64,000 nucleotides of DNA, from contig CAVRXU010000007.1 in assembly GCA_963725155.1 (NCBI GenBank), forward strand, positions 310,001 through 374,000. The letters are read 5' to 3'. The translations under genes were made by a program, and so were the position numbers. The notes under the pieces are model-generated. The model saw only the letters and a program-made list of their open reading frames with translations. It did no database searches and was not told the origin of the DNA. Shown here one piece after another: positions 16,779 through 24,974 of this stretch. Each line of letters begins with the position of its first letter. Position 1 is the first letter of the stretch. This DNA is from DATDAH01 sp963725155 (lineage in GTDB: Bacteria; Actinomycetota; Acidimicrobiia; Acidimicrobiales; DATDAH01).

Positions 16779-17243
16779 ATGGCCCAAGCTCCCGCCCTCG
16801 AGATCGACAACGACCGCCACTACGAGGTGACGATCCACACCAGCAAAGGTGACATCGTCATGGACCTCGACCCGGCCCTCGCCCCGGTGACGGTCAACCA
16901 CTTCGTGGTCAACGCCCGCAACGGTTTCTACGACGGCCTGACGTTCCACCGGGTCGTCCCCGGCTTCGTGATCCAGGGTGGCGACCCCTCCGGCAACGGC
17001 ACCGGGGGACCCGGCTACAAGTTCGCCGACGAGCCCGTCCAGGGCGAGTACCGCCTTGGCGCGGTGGCCATGGCCAATGCCGGCCCGGACACCAACGGCT
17101 CCCAGTTCTTCATCTGCATCGACGACTGCCGCAACAGCCTCGAGCCGCTCTACAACCTGTTCGGCTACGTGACCAGCGGGGTCGAGGTGGCCCAGGCCAT
17201 CGCCGTGGGCGACACCATGACCTCGGTCTCGGTTGCCGAATGA
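16779..17243 (+). CDS. peptidyl-prolyl cis-trans isomerase, cyclophilin type
   Basis: A 154-residue cytoplasmic cyclophilin that isomerises Xaa-Pro bonds. The catalytic core is visible: FYDGLTFHRVVPGFVIQGGD (active-site Arg and Phe), GYKFADEPV, GAVAMANAGPDTNGSQFFI (Gln-Phe-Phe) and YNLFGYVTSGVEVAQAI. Short bacterial form with no signal peptide. It starts 46 bp after the importer operon, so it may be cotranscribed or have its own promoter; GAGGAT at 6 nt before the ATG is only a partial -10 match. Confidence 0.95.
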   Translation: MAQAPALEIDNDRHYEVTIHTSKGDIVMDLDPALAPVTVNHFVVNARNGFYDGLTFHRVVPGFVIQGGDPSGNGTGGPGYKFADEPVQGEYRLGAVAMANAGPDTNGSQFFICIDDCRNSLEPLYNLFGYVTSGVEVAQAIAVGDTMTSVSVAE

Positions 17244-17440
17244 TCGGCGGGCCGAGCAGGCCTGCACCGCGATGAGCCGTCGGGCGAAGCGCCGTCGACC
17301 CTGACCCTGCCCCGCTCCGGCGGACCTTCACCGTCCCGCCGGTCGATCTGCGTCGGACCCTGCGCGCCATCCGGCGCAGTGCCCACGACCCCACGACCCG
17401 GTGGGCCGGGGACGGTTTCTGGCGGGCGACCCACACGGCC

Positions 17441-18214
17441 ATGGGACCGGCCACCCTGCATCTCCCCACCGACCCCGCGGGACCGGTCACCGATGTGATG
17501 GCCGAGGCCTGGGGGCCGGGGGCCGAGGCCGCCCTGGCCCGGGTACCGGGGATGGTCGGTGCGGTAGACCATCCCGAGGCCTTCGTGGCCCACCACCCGG
17601 CCGTGGCCGAAGTCGTGCGCCGCAGCCCGGGCCGGCGCCTGCCCGCCACCGGGACCCTGGTCGAGATCCTGGTCCCCACCATCCTGGAGCAGAAGGTCAC
17701 CGGCCTGGAGGCCTGGGAGGCGTTCCGGGCCCTCTGCTGGAAGCACGGGTCCGATGCCCCTGGCCCGGCCCGCCTCCGGCTCCCTCCCCCGCCCGACCAG
17801 GTGGCCGAGATGGGCTACGCCGACTTCCACCCGCTCGGCGTCGAACGGCGCCGGGCCGAGGTGATCCTGCGGGTCTGTCGCCGGTCGGACCGGTTCGAGG
17901 CTCTGCTCAGCCAGTCTCCGGTCGCCGCCCGCCGAACGCTGGAGCAGGTCCCCGGGGTGGGTCCCTGGACGTCGTCGTCGGCCACCCTGCTGGCCTTCGG
18001 TGACCCCGACGCCGTGGTCCTGGGCGACTTCCACCTCCCCCACATGGTCGTCAACGCGCTCACCGGGCGCCGGCGGGGCTCCGACGCCGAGATGCTCGAG
18101 CTGCTGGCTCCCTACACCGGCCAACGGGCTCGGGCGCAGGGGATCCTGGCCTCGCTCGGGGCCACCCCCCGGCGGGCTCCCCGCCTGGCCCCTCGGCGTT
18201 TCGCCCGGTACTGA
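17441..18214 (+). CDS. DNA-3-methyladenine glycosylase 2 family protein (AlkA-like), 5' end uncertain
   Basis: HhH-GPD base-excision enzyme that removes alkylated bases. Seen in the 257 residues from the ATG: VEILVPTILEQKVTG, the helix-hairpin-helix LEQVPGVGPWT, and LGDFHLPHMVV with the probable catalytic Asp. Family-like coding continues upstream in the same frame (DPTTRWAGDGFWRATHT) back to a stop at 17273-17275, but that stretch has no ATG, GTG or TTG. The true start is therefore missing: either a CTG is used, or an indel near 17280-17310 separates it from the ATG at 17272. Treat the N-terminus as unresolved. Confidence 0.85.
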   Translation: MGPATLHLPTDPAGPVTDVMAEAWGPGAEAALARVPGMVGAVDHPEAFVAHHPAVAEVVRRSPGRRLPATGTLVEILVPTILEQKVTGLEAWEAFRALCWKHGSDAPGPARLRLPPPPDQVAEMGYADFHPLGVERRRAEVILRVCRRSDRFEALLSQSPVAARRTLEQVPGVGPWTSSSATLLAFGDPDAVVLGDFHLPHMVVNALTGRRRGSDAEMLELLAPYTGQRARAQGILASLGATPRRAPRLAPRRFARY

Positions 18215-18266
18215 TCCACAGGAATTCCCCAGGCAACGCCTCTTCCTTCCCACAGGCAGTGGTCTC

Positions 18267-18272
18267 TACTCT
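18267..18272 (+). promoter_or_regulatory. candidate -10 box, leaderless start of the small protein gene
   Basis: TACTCT, then 6 nt, then the ATG at 18279. Confidence 0.5.
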
Positions 18273-18278
18273 CGGGCC

Positions 18279-18566
18279 ATGGTCGGCTACGAGGTGGTGT
18301 TCAAGGACAAGACGGTGGAGCGGATCTTCGGCGCCGACGCCTACGCCCAGGAAGGGCCGATGACGACCTTCTTCGAGCGGGCGCCGGGTCGTCAGGTCGT
18401 GGACTGCTGGAGCAACCGTGTGGCCAGCCTGCGCACCCAGGACATCCTGATCATCCGCCGTGAAGCAGGCTGCGCAGTGGGACCGGAGCAGCTCGGTGGA
18501 CCTTCAGCTTCGGCGACGCCGGACGTGCTGAGCGAAGCGACGCCAGTCGACTGTCATGGCACGTAG
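18279..18566 (+). CDS. small hypothetical protein
   Basis: A 95-residue soluble protein. The first 61 residues (MVGYEVVFKDKTVERIFGAD through ILIIRRE) look like a compact alpha/beta domain with ordinary codon use. The last 34 residues are encoded by a copy of the dispersed GCTGAGCG-type repeat (18467-18560), so the native protein may have ended earlier in its ancestor. No family is recognised. The 3' end overlaps the convergent PIG-V-like gene by 13 bp. Confidence 0.7.
   Translation: MVGYEVVFKDKTVERIFGADAYAQEGPMTTFFERAPGRQVVDCWSNRVASLRTQDILIIRREAGCAVGPEQLGGPSASATPDVLSEATPVDCHGT
18467..18560. repeat. dispersed GCTGAGCG-type repeat, single copy
   Basis: Similar to the 99-bp units at 35591-35887: GGAGCAGCTC, then a GGACCTTC/GCTTCGGCG middle and TGCTGAGCGAAGCGA near the end. 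It lies where two convergent genes meet and supplies the 3' end of the small-protein gene. Confidence 0.75.
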
Positions 18567-19672
18567 TTTCCCACCCACGCCAGCGCGCTGAGGGCGACGA
18601 CCCCGGCCCCGCCGAGGGCCAGGGCGGCCCGGTCCAGTTCGGGGCGACGGGTGACCGTGGCGAGGGCCAGCACCAGGGGGAAGGCGTTCAGCCCGTACCG
18701 CTCGAGGGAGTTGAAGCTCTCGGCGCTGAGGGCCACGACCACCATCGGCACGGTGTAGACGGCGTAGCGCACGGGCCAGCGCCGCACCACGACCACGGTG
18801 AGGGCCACGAAGAGCAGGGCCATCGGGGGATGGACGGCGTCACCGAGCCGGCTGGCGCTGACCATGTCCCCCGCGGCGTCGACCAGGCGGGAGAGCGGGT
18901 TGGTGATCGCGCCTCGGTACGGGCTCTGCTCGGTCAACGGGGCGAAGAACCCCGGACCGGTGGCCGCCGTGTAGAGGAGGTAGGCGCCGACGCCGATCGG
19001 GGCGCCGAGCACGGCGGCAGCTCGCCCCAGCCAGGCCCGGCCGTGCACGTCCCGCCAATCCCGGCTGACCTCCCAGAGGGCGGGCAGGGCGAGGAACAGG
19101 CCCAGGGGACGAGACAACCCGACGGCCACCCCGAGCGCGCCGGCCAGCCACCAGGCCTGGCGGCGCAGGGCGAGGAAGGCGCCGATGAGGCCGACGAGCA
19201 TCACGGCCTCGGCGTAGCCCCAGACGAGCACGAAGGCGCCGGGGAACAGGGCGAAGAACCAGGCCGCCCGACGGGCGAGCGCCTCGTCATCGGTCTCCTC
19301 GAGAGCCAGGCGGTACAGGAGCATCCCGGCCACGAGGGCGGCGCCGTTGGCCACGAGGATGAGGGCGAGGCCCTGGTTGCCGGCCAGGAGCCAGCCGAGC
19401 CCGCGACCCAGGAGCGGGAAGAGCGGGAAGAAGCGGACGGCCTCGGGAGGCAGCGGGCCGTAGCCGTCGGCGGCGATCGCGTCGTACCAGTCGCCGTCCC
19501 AGGCCAGGAGGTGCTGGTCCAGCTTGGGGGTGGCCCGGTGCGGGGCGAACTCGTCGGCCGCGGCGGCGACCAGGACGTAGGCCACGACCACGAGGACCCG
19601 AGCCACCACCCACGGCGGCAACGCGGCGGACAGATCGGCCCGCCGCTCCGGCGTCCAGAGCCGGCGGATCAC
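18554..19672 (-). CDS. PIG-V-like GT-C glycosyltransferase
   Basis: A 372-residue polytopic membrane protein. After the first helix, the extracytoplasmic loop carries LLAWDGDWYDAIAADGYG, the typical WD-x-x-WY-x-x-IA-x-x-GY loop of PIG-V-like GT-C mannosyltransferases, with the probable catalytic Asp. About ten helices follow, including an SRPLGLFLALPAL stretch. It would transfer a sugar from a polyprenyl-phosphate donor on the outer face of the membrane. The GTG start at 19672 overlaps the upstream stop (GTGA), so the two genes are translationally coupled. Confidence 0.85.
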   Translation of the reverse strand: MIRRLWTPERRADLSAALPPWVVARVLVVVAYVLVAAAADEFAPHRATPKLDQHLLAWDGDWYDAIAADGYGPLPPEAVRFFPLFPLLGRGLGWLLAGNQGLALILVANGAALVAGMLLYRLALEETDDEALARRAAWFFALFPGAFVLVWGYAEAVMLVGLIGAFLALRRQAWWLAGALGVAVGLSRPLGLFLALPALWEVSRDWRDVHGRAWLGRAAAVLGAPIGVGAYLLYTAATGPGFFAPLTEQSPYRGAITNPLSRLVDAAGDMVSASRLGDAVHPPMALLFVALTVVVVRRWPVRYAVYTVPMVVVALSAESFNSLERYGLNAFPLVLALATVTRRPELDRAALALGGAGVVALSALAWVGNYVP

Positions 19673-21243
19673 GGTGCTGGGTACTTGTGGAGGTTGGCGT
19701 TCTCGAAGTAGGTGTCGGAGTTGGCCTGCAGGGCGGGGCCGTTGCCCGGCCGGGCCTGGGCCAGGAGACGTTGGACCTCGGTGCACTGGGTCTCGAGGGT
19801 GATGTACTCCGGGCTCCACGCCAGCCAGATGGTGTGGCCCTCGGCCTCAGCCAGCACGGCGGCGACGAACGCCTCGGGGTCGGAGGCGGCGTTCCGCTCG
19901 GCGTAGTCGACCCAGTCCACGAACTCGGGCGGGTCGAGATCGGGATAGGTCACCTCGGTGAAGTCACCGTCGAGGGCCCGGCTCCCGGCCGGACCGATCT
20001 GGTCCGGGCAGTAGACCACGAGGTCGCCGGCCGTCCCCCGCTCCTCGATGACCGACGCCAGAGCGTCCATCTGCGTGCGCTCGTTGGTGACCACGTCGAT
20101 GACGCCGAACGCCGAGGTGGCCAGGAAGGCGAGCAGGGCGAGAACGAGGGCAAGGGTCCCGGTGAAGCGATGGAGGCCCCACGCCGCGCCGAGCACCACG
20201 AGCGGCGCCACCATCGCCAGGTAGCGCGGCGCGAAGCCGGAGTTGGTCAGGTAGCCGGCGGCCACCGCGATGAGGAGGGTCAGCGCCCCGATCAGGAGCT
20301 CGAGGCGGACATCGGGCCGGGTGCGCAGGTCGAGCTCGATGGTGGATCGGTCCCGGCTCCGCCCGAACAACCCGAGGACGAGGAGCAGGCCCAGCACCAT
20401 CGAGAAGAGGATCCGCTCGGCGTTGTCGACCCCGCCGAGGTCGGAGAAGAGCTGCGCCAGCACCTTCGTCGGTCGCTCGGGCTCGGCCCAGGGGGTCCCC
20501 GTGCTGCGGGCCTGCTCGAGGAAGCTGGGCAGCCACGGCAGGAAGAGGAGGCCGCCGGCGGCCACCGCGGCGATGACCCGGAGCCGGGCCGAGCGCTCCT
20601 CCCCCGTCGCCCGCCACCAGGCCACCACGAGGACGAGCCCGGTGGCCCCGAGGAGGTAGAAGGCCCAGTAGTGGGTCAGGAGGAGGGCGCCGGAGACGAG
20701 GGTCACGGGGATCAGGCGACCCCACGACGGCTGCTCCAGGGCCCGTTGCACGACGAGCCAGCCGACGAAGACCAGGAGCATGACCAGGGCGTACATGCGG
20801 GCTTCGGTGCCGTACCGGCTGGCGAAGGGCAGGGCCCCGAGCACGAGGAGGGTGAGCCAGCCCAGGGTGGCGCCGCCCGCCCGACGACCGACGAACCAGG
20901 CCACGGGCAGGGTGGCGACGGCGAGGAGGCCGGAAAGCGCACGGACCTCGACGTCGCCGACGCCGAAGAGCTCGGTCCAGACGTGGAGGAGGACGTAGTA
21001 GAGCGGGGGGTGCCCGTCGTGACGGAGGGCTTCGCCGATGTCGCCCAGGGGCAGCGTGGCGATGTTGACGCTGAGCGCTTCGTCCAGCCACAGGGCCGAC
21101 GTGGTGAGGAATCGGGTCACCGAACCGACCACGGCCACGACGAGGGCCAGGGCGACCAGCCATGTAGGCGGCGAGGGGGCGGACGGGGTACCGTCGGGGC
21201 CGCCGCGTCGCTCGCTCGCGCCGGTCCGTTCCTCTACGGACAC
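19669..21243 (-). CDS. GT39-type GT-C glycosyltransferase
   Basis: A 524-residue membrane glycosyltransferase. The first extracytoplasmic loop has ALWLDEALSVNIA and later HDGHPPLYYVLLH, the acidic and HPPLYY motifs of the ArnT/PMT group. About 11 helices span residues 30-400, and a C-terminal soluble domain (residues 410-524, with DLVVYCPDQIGPAG) lies outside the membrane. The donor is probably a polyprenyl-phosphate sugar. Start chosen as the GTG at 21243; an ATG at 21312 would add 23 unstructured residues and leave only 20 bp to the divergent gene. Operon with the PIG-V-like gene. Confidence 0.85.
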   Translation of the reverse strand: MSVEERTGASERRGGPDGTPSAPSPPTWLVALALVVAVVGSVTRFLTTSALWLDEALSVNIATLPLGDIGEALRHDGHPPLYYVLLHVWTELFGVGDVEVRALSGLLAVATLPVAWFVGRRAGGATLGWLTLLVLGALPFASRYGTEARMYALVMLLVFVGWLVVQRALEQPSWGRLIPVTLVSGALLLTHYWAFYLLGATGLVLVVAWWRATGEERSARLRVIAAVAAGGLLFLPWLPSFLEQARSTGTPWAEPERPTKVLAQLFSDLGGVDNAERILFSMVLGLLLVLGLFGRSRDRSTIELDLRTRPDVRLELLIGALTLLIAVAAGYLTNSGFAPRYLAMVAPLVVLGAAWGLHRFTGTLALVLALLAFLATSAFGVIDVVTNERTQMDALASVIEERGTAGDLVVYCPDQIGPAGSRALDGDFTEVTYPDLDPPEFVDWVDYAERNAASDPEAFVAAVLAEAEGHTIWLAWSPEYITLETQCTEVQRLLAQARPGNGPALQANSDTYFENANLHKYPAP

Positions 21244-21332
21244 GGGCCGGGACTGTACCGGCGTCGCCCCGTCCACCGTGGCCGCTCCGGGCGTCCTGCA
21301 CGGCCCCGCCACGAACCCGAACCAGGTACCCG

Positions 21333-22858
21333 ATGACCCCGCCCCCCTCCCCTGACGCCCCCGACCAGCACGGCGCCGAGCCCGGTGCCGTGGTCATCAT
21401 CGGCGCCGGCCCCGCCGGTCTGACCGCGGCCTACACCCTGGGCCAGCGGGGCGTCGCCTCCACGATCCTCGAGGCCGACGACGTCGTCGGCGGGATCAGC
21501 CGCACGGTCGAGCGCGACGGCTGGCGCTTCGACATCGGTGGGCACCGCTTCTTCACCAAGGTCAAGCCCGTCGAAGCCCTGTGGCACGAGATCCTCGCCG
21601 ACGAGGACTTCATGCTCCGGCCCCGGATGAGCCGGATCTACTACGACGGGAAGTACTTCGACTACCCGCTCAAGGCCTTCAACGCCTTGCGCAACCTGGG
21701 CCTGATCGAGGCCTTCCTCTGCGTGATGTCCTACCTCTGGGTCCGGGTGCGGCCGCCCAAGAACCAGGACAAGTTCGAGGGCTGGGTGGCGTCCCGCTTC
21801 GGCTGGCGCCTCTACCGCACCTTCTTCAAGACCTACACCGAGAAGGTCTGGGGCATCCCGGCCGAGGAGATGCCGGCGGACTGGGCCGCCCAGCGCATCA
21901 AGAACCTCTCCCTCTTCAAGGCGGTGATGAACGCCCTCCTGCCCAAGCGCAACCAGAAGGAGATCACCAGCCTCATCGAGGAGTTCGAGTACCCGAAGTA
22001 CGGCCCCGGGATGATGTGGGAGCGCTGCACCGAGAAGGTCCAGGCCCAGGGGTCGTCGGTGCACATGCAGACCCGGGTGGAGGGGATCCGCCACGCCGAC
22101 GGTCGGGCCGTCGCCGTCGTGGCCGGGGGCGACGAGTACCCCTGCGACCACGTGATCTCCTCGATGCCGTTCACCCAACTGCTCAAGGCGATGGACCCGC
22201 CGGTGCCGGCCGAGGTCCTCGCCGCGGCGGACGACATCAGCTACCGCGACTTCCTCACCATCGCCCTGGTCGTGCCCGAGGAGGCCGGCTTCCCGGACAA
22301 CTGGATCTACATCCACGCCCCCGACGTCATGGTCGGGCGCATCCAGAACTTCGGCTCCTGGTCGCCGTACATGGTGAAGGAGGGCCGGACCTGCCTCGGC
22401 CTCGAGTACTTCGTCTTCGAGGGCGACGAGCTCGTGGACGGCGGCGGACGAGGCGCTCGTCGCCCAGGGCGACGCGGGAGCTGGTGACCCTCGGCCTCAT
22501 CGCGGCCGACAAGGTCGAGGCCGGGTACGTGGTGCGGATGCCCAAGGCCTATCCCATCTACGACGAGACCTACGCCGACAACGTCGACGTGCTCCGGAGC
22601 TGGCTCGAGGCCAACACGCCCAACGTGCTCCCGGTCGGTCGCAACGGGATGCACAAGTACAACAACCAGGACCACTCGATGTACACGGCCATGCTGACCG
22701 TGGAGAACCTCTACGGCGCCGACCACGACATCTGGGCCGTGAACGTCGAGGAGGAGTACCACGAGGAGGGCGAGGCGGTCGAGGAGATCCGGGAGTCCGG
22801 CACCGGTCGCGCCGCTCCGGTCATCCCCAAGGCGGCCGACCCCGCCCGTCGACACTGA
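21333..22858 (+). pseudogene. UDP-galactopyranose mutase-like FAD oxidoreductase, two +1 frameshifts
   Basis: FAD-dependent oxidoreductase of the Glf/protoporphyrinogen-oxidase-like kind common in surface-polysaccharide loci. Seen: VVIIGAGPAGLTAAYTLGQR (FAD Rossmann motif), GGISRTVERDGWRFDIGGHR, and YPLKAFNALRNLGL. The frame from ATG 21333 stays open to 22487, but homology leaves it near 22434, where one extra base gives the short bridge WTAADEALVAQG. A second extra base near 22471 returns coding to a third frame that runs to 22858 (ELVTLGLIAADKVEAGY ... HDIWAVNVEEEYHEEG). Together the parts make one normal-length protein of about 507 residues. Either two base-call errors or a recently inactivated gene. 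Confidence 0.82.
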
Positions 22859-22878
22859 GCCCGGAGCCGGCGACCAGG

Positions 22879-24129
22879 GTGGCGAGCCGTGATCGGTTCT
22901 GGGTCAAGCTGGCGCTGATCGCCCTGCTCGCCCTCGCCGTCCGCGTGGGCTACATCGGCGTGGCCAAGTGGTCCGACGAGGTCGAGTTCAGCGACGCCTT
23001 GTACTACGCCACCCAGGCCCAGGTCCTGGCGGAAGGTGGGGGGTTCGACTCTCGGGACCACGAACGGCCGGCGGCCGACCATGCTCCCCTCACCCAGGTC
23101 TCCCAGGCGCCCACCGCGCTGGTCTTCGGCCGGAGCGTGCTGGCCCAACGCCTGGTGCAGGCCGTGTACGGGGCCTTGGCGGTCGTGGCCATCGCCCTCC
23201 TGGCCCGGAAGGTCACCGGCCAGGACCGCGTGGCCCTGTGGGCGGGGCTCGTAGCCGCCGTGTATCCCAACCTCTGGGCCAACGACGCCGTGATCATGGC
23301 CGAGACGCTCACCGTCTTGCTCGTCGCCGTCCTCCTGTGGGCGGTCTACGACTACGAGGACGCCCCGGGCGGGCGCCGAGCCGTTCTCGTCGGCGCCCTG
23401 GCGGGGCTGGCTGCGCTGTCCCGGGCCGAGCTGGCCCTGCTCGGGGTCCTCGCCTTCGCCCCCCTCGCCCTGACCGCCGTCGGGCCCTGGTCACGGCGCC
23501 TCGGGCACCTCGCCCTCGCCGGCCTCGCGGGCATGGTGGTCTTGGCCCCCTGGCTGGTCTACAACGCCGGTCGGTTCGACCGGACCGTCCTGATCTCCAC
23601 CAACGACGGCCTGACCCTCGTCGGGGCCAATTGCGACACCCAGTACGACGGCCCGGACCCTGGCCTGTGGGACATCGCCTGCCTCCCGGCGGGGTCCTTC
23701 ACCGATGCGCAGAGCCGCGACCAGTCCGTGATCAACGCCGACTATCGCCACGTCGCCGTGGAGTACGCGCTGGACAACATCGGGGACCTGCCGCGGGTGG
23801 CCGCGGTCCGGGTGGCCCGCACGTGGAGCCTCTATGACCCGGCGTCGATGGTGCGGTTCAACGAGAACGAGGGACGGGAGCCGCCGGTGGGTTGGGCGGG
23901 GTTCGTGTCCTTCTGGCTGCTCGTGCCCTTCGCGGTGGGCGGCGCGTTGGTGCTCCGGGAACGGCGGCGGACGATCTGGCCACTGCTGTCGACCGTGGTC
24001 GTGGTCACCGTCGTCTCGGCCCTGTTCTACGGGTTGGTGCGCTTCCGGGCGCCGGCCGAGGTCGCCTTGGTGGTGTTCGCCGCGGTCGCGCTGGCCGAGC
24101 TCCAGGACCGTCGTAGCGTCCCGGCGTGA
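22879..24129 (+). CDS. ArnT-like GT-C glycosyltransferase, paralogue 1
   Basis: A 416-residue polytopic protein (about ten helices) of the GT39/ArnT-like group. The first loop has SDALYYATQAQVLAEGGG; the central VYPNLWANDAVIMAETL motif and the C-terminal VRFRAPAEVALVVFAAVAL are shared with three paralogues in this window. Its only two cysteines lie in one extracytoplasmic loop (NCDTQYDG and DIACLPAG), matching the paired cysteines of the paralogues. GTG start 21 bp after the oxidoreductase gene; stop overlaps the next start (GTGA), coupling it to an SGNH lipoprotein. Confidence 0.88.
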   Translation: MASRDRFWVKLALIALLALAVRVGYIGVAKWSDEVEFSDALYYATQAQVLAEGGGFDSRDHERPAADHAPLTQVSQAPTALVFGRSVLAQRLVQAVYGALAVVAIALLARKVTGQDRVALWAGLVAAVYPNLWANDAVIMAETLTVLLVAVLLWAVYDYEDAPGGRRAVLVGALAGLAALSRAELALLGVLAFAPLALTAVGPWSRRLGHLALAGLAGMVVLAPWLVYNAGRFDRTVLISTNDGLTLVGANCDTQYDGPDPGLWDIACLPAGSFTDAQSRDQSVINADYRHVAVEYALDNIGDLPRVAAVRVARTWSLYDPASMVRFNENEGREPPVGWAGFVSFWLLVPFAVGGALVLRERRRTIWPLLSTVVVVTVVSALFYGLVRFRAPAEVALVVFAAVALAELQDRRSVPA

Positions 24130-24974
24130 GCCGTCTCGCCCCGGTCGCCATGATCGGCCTGGCGATCGCCCTCCTGGTGGGCTGTGGCGACGACGGGACC
24201 GCGGGCTCGTCGCCGACATCCGGGCCGGCCGACATCGCGACGAGCCGGCCGACGACCAGCGTGGTCCCCACGACGGAGGCGCCCGTACCCCAGCCCTTGC
24301 CGGGCGGGAACCTGGAGGTGCTGGCGGTGGGCGATTCGGTCATGTTCGACGCGACGGCGGCCATCCAGGCCGCGCTCGGGGCGACGGGCGCGGCGACGGT
24401 CCGCGCCGAGTCGGCCTTCGGCCTGGGCTTCTCCGACGGCGCGGCCGTCCCGTTCGCCGATGCCGCCGACGAGATCCTCGAAGGTGATCCCGCCGACCAG
24501 GTCGTCGTGATGGTCGGCTCGTGGGACCACCTCACCGCCCAACGCGATCCCGAGGCCTATGCCGCGGCCGTCCACGACGCGCTGACGACCCTCGCCGATG
24601 ACGGTCGCTCGGTGCTCGTGCTCGGCGAGCCCCCCAGCGATCCGGCCAAGGGCGAGGAGTCGGCCCGCACGGTGGTCAACCAGACCCTCGAGGCCGAGGC
24701 CGCCACCGTCGCGGGGGTGACCTACCTGCCCACCGACGAGGTCATCGGGGACGCCGACGGCGAGTACGTGCTGCGGGACGACCGCGGCGCCCTCCTGCGC
24801 AAGCCCGACGGTCGCCACCTCTGCCCCGAGGGGGCCGAGCGCTTCGGGGCGGCCGTCGTGACCGCGCTGCGCGAGGAGTGGGCGCTCCCGGGTCCCGACC
24901 CGACCTGGGTCGACGGGGCCTGGCGCACGGACCGCCGCTACGACGACCCGCCCGGGGGCTGTGCCGCCGCCTGA
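24126..24974 (+). CDS. SGNH-fold lipoprotein hydrolase (family A)
   Basis: A 282-residue lipoprotein: lipobox LLVGC at residue 20, then a Ser/Thr/Pro-rich linker to residue 55, then an SGNH/GDSL esterase-type domain. Block I is VLAVGDSVMFD (nucleophile Ser) and block V is DGRHLCPEGAERF (Asp and His). The only cysteines in the mature protein are the lipid-bearing one, the one beside the catalytic His, and one in the C-terminal PPGGC tail. It probably removes or moves an O-acyl group on the glycan made by the adjacent GT-C. Its 3' end overlaps the convergent GT-C gene by 37 bp. Confidence 0.88.
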   Translation: MSRLAPVAMIGLAIALLVGCGDDGTAGSSPTSGPADIATSRPTTSVVPTTEAPVPQPLPGGNLEVLAVGDSVMFDATAAIQAALGATGAATVRAESAFGLGFSDGAAVPFADAADEILEGDPADQVVVMVGSWDHLTAQRDPEAYAAAVHDALTTLADDGRSVLVLGEPPSDPAKGEESARTVVNQTLEAEAATVAGVTYLPTDEVIGDADGEYVLRDDRGALLRKPDGRHLCPEGAERFGAAVVTALREEWALPGPDPTWVDGAWRTDRRYDDPPGGCAAA

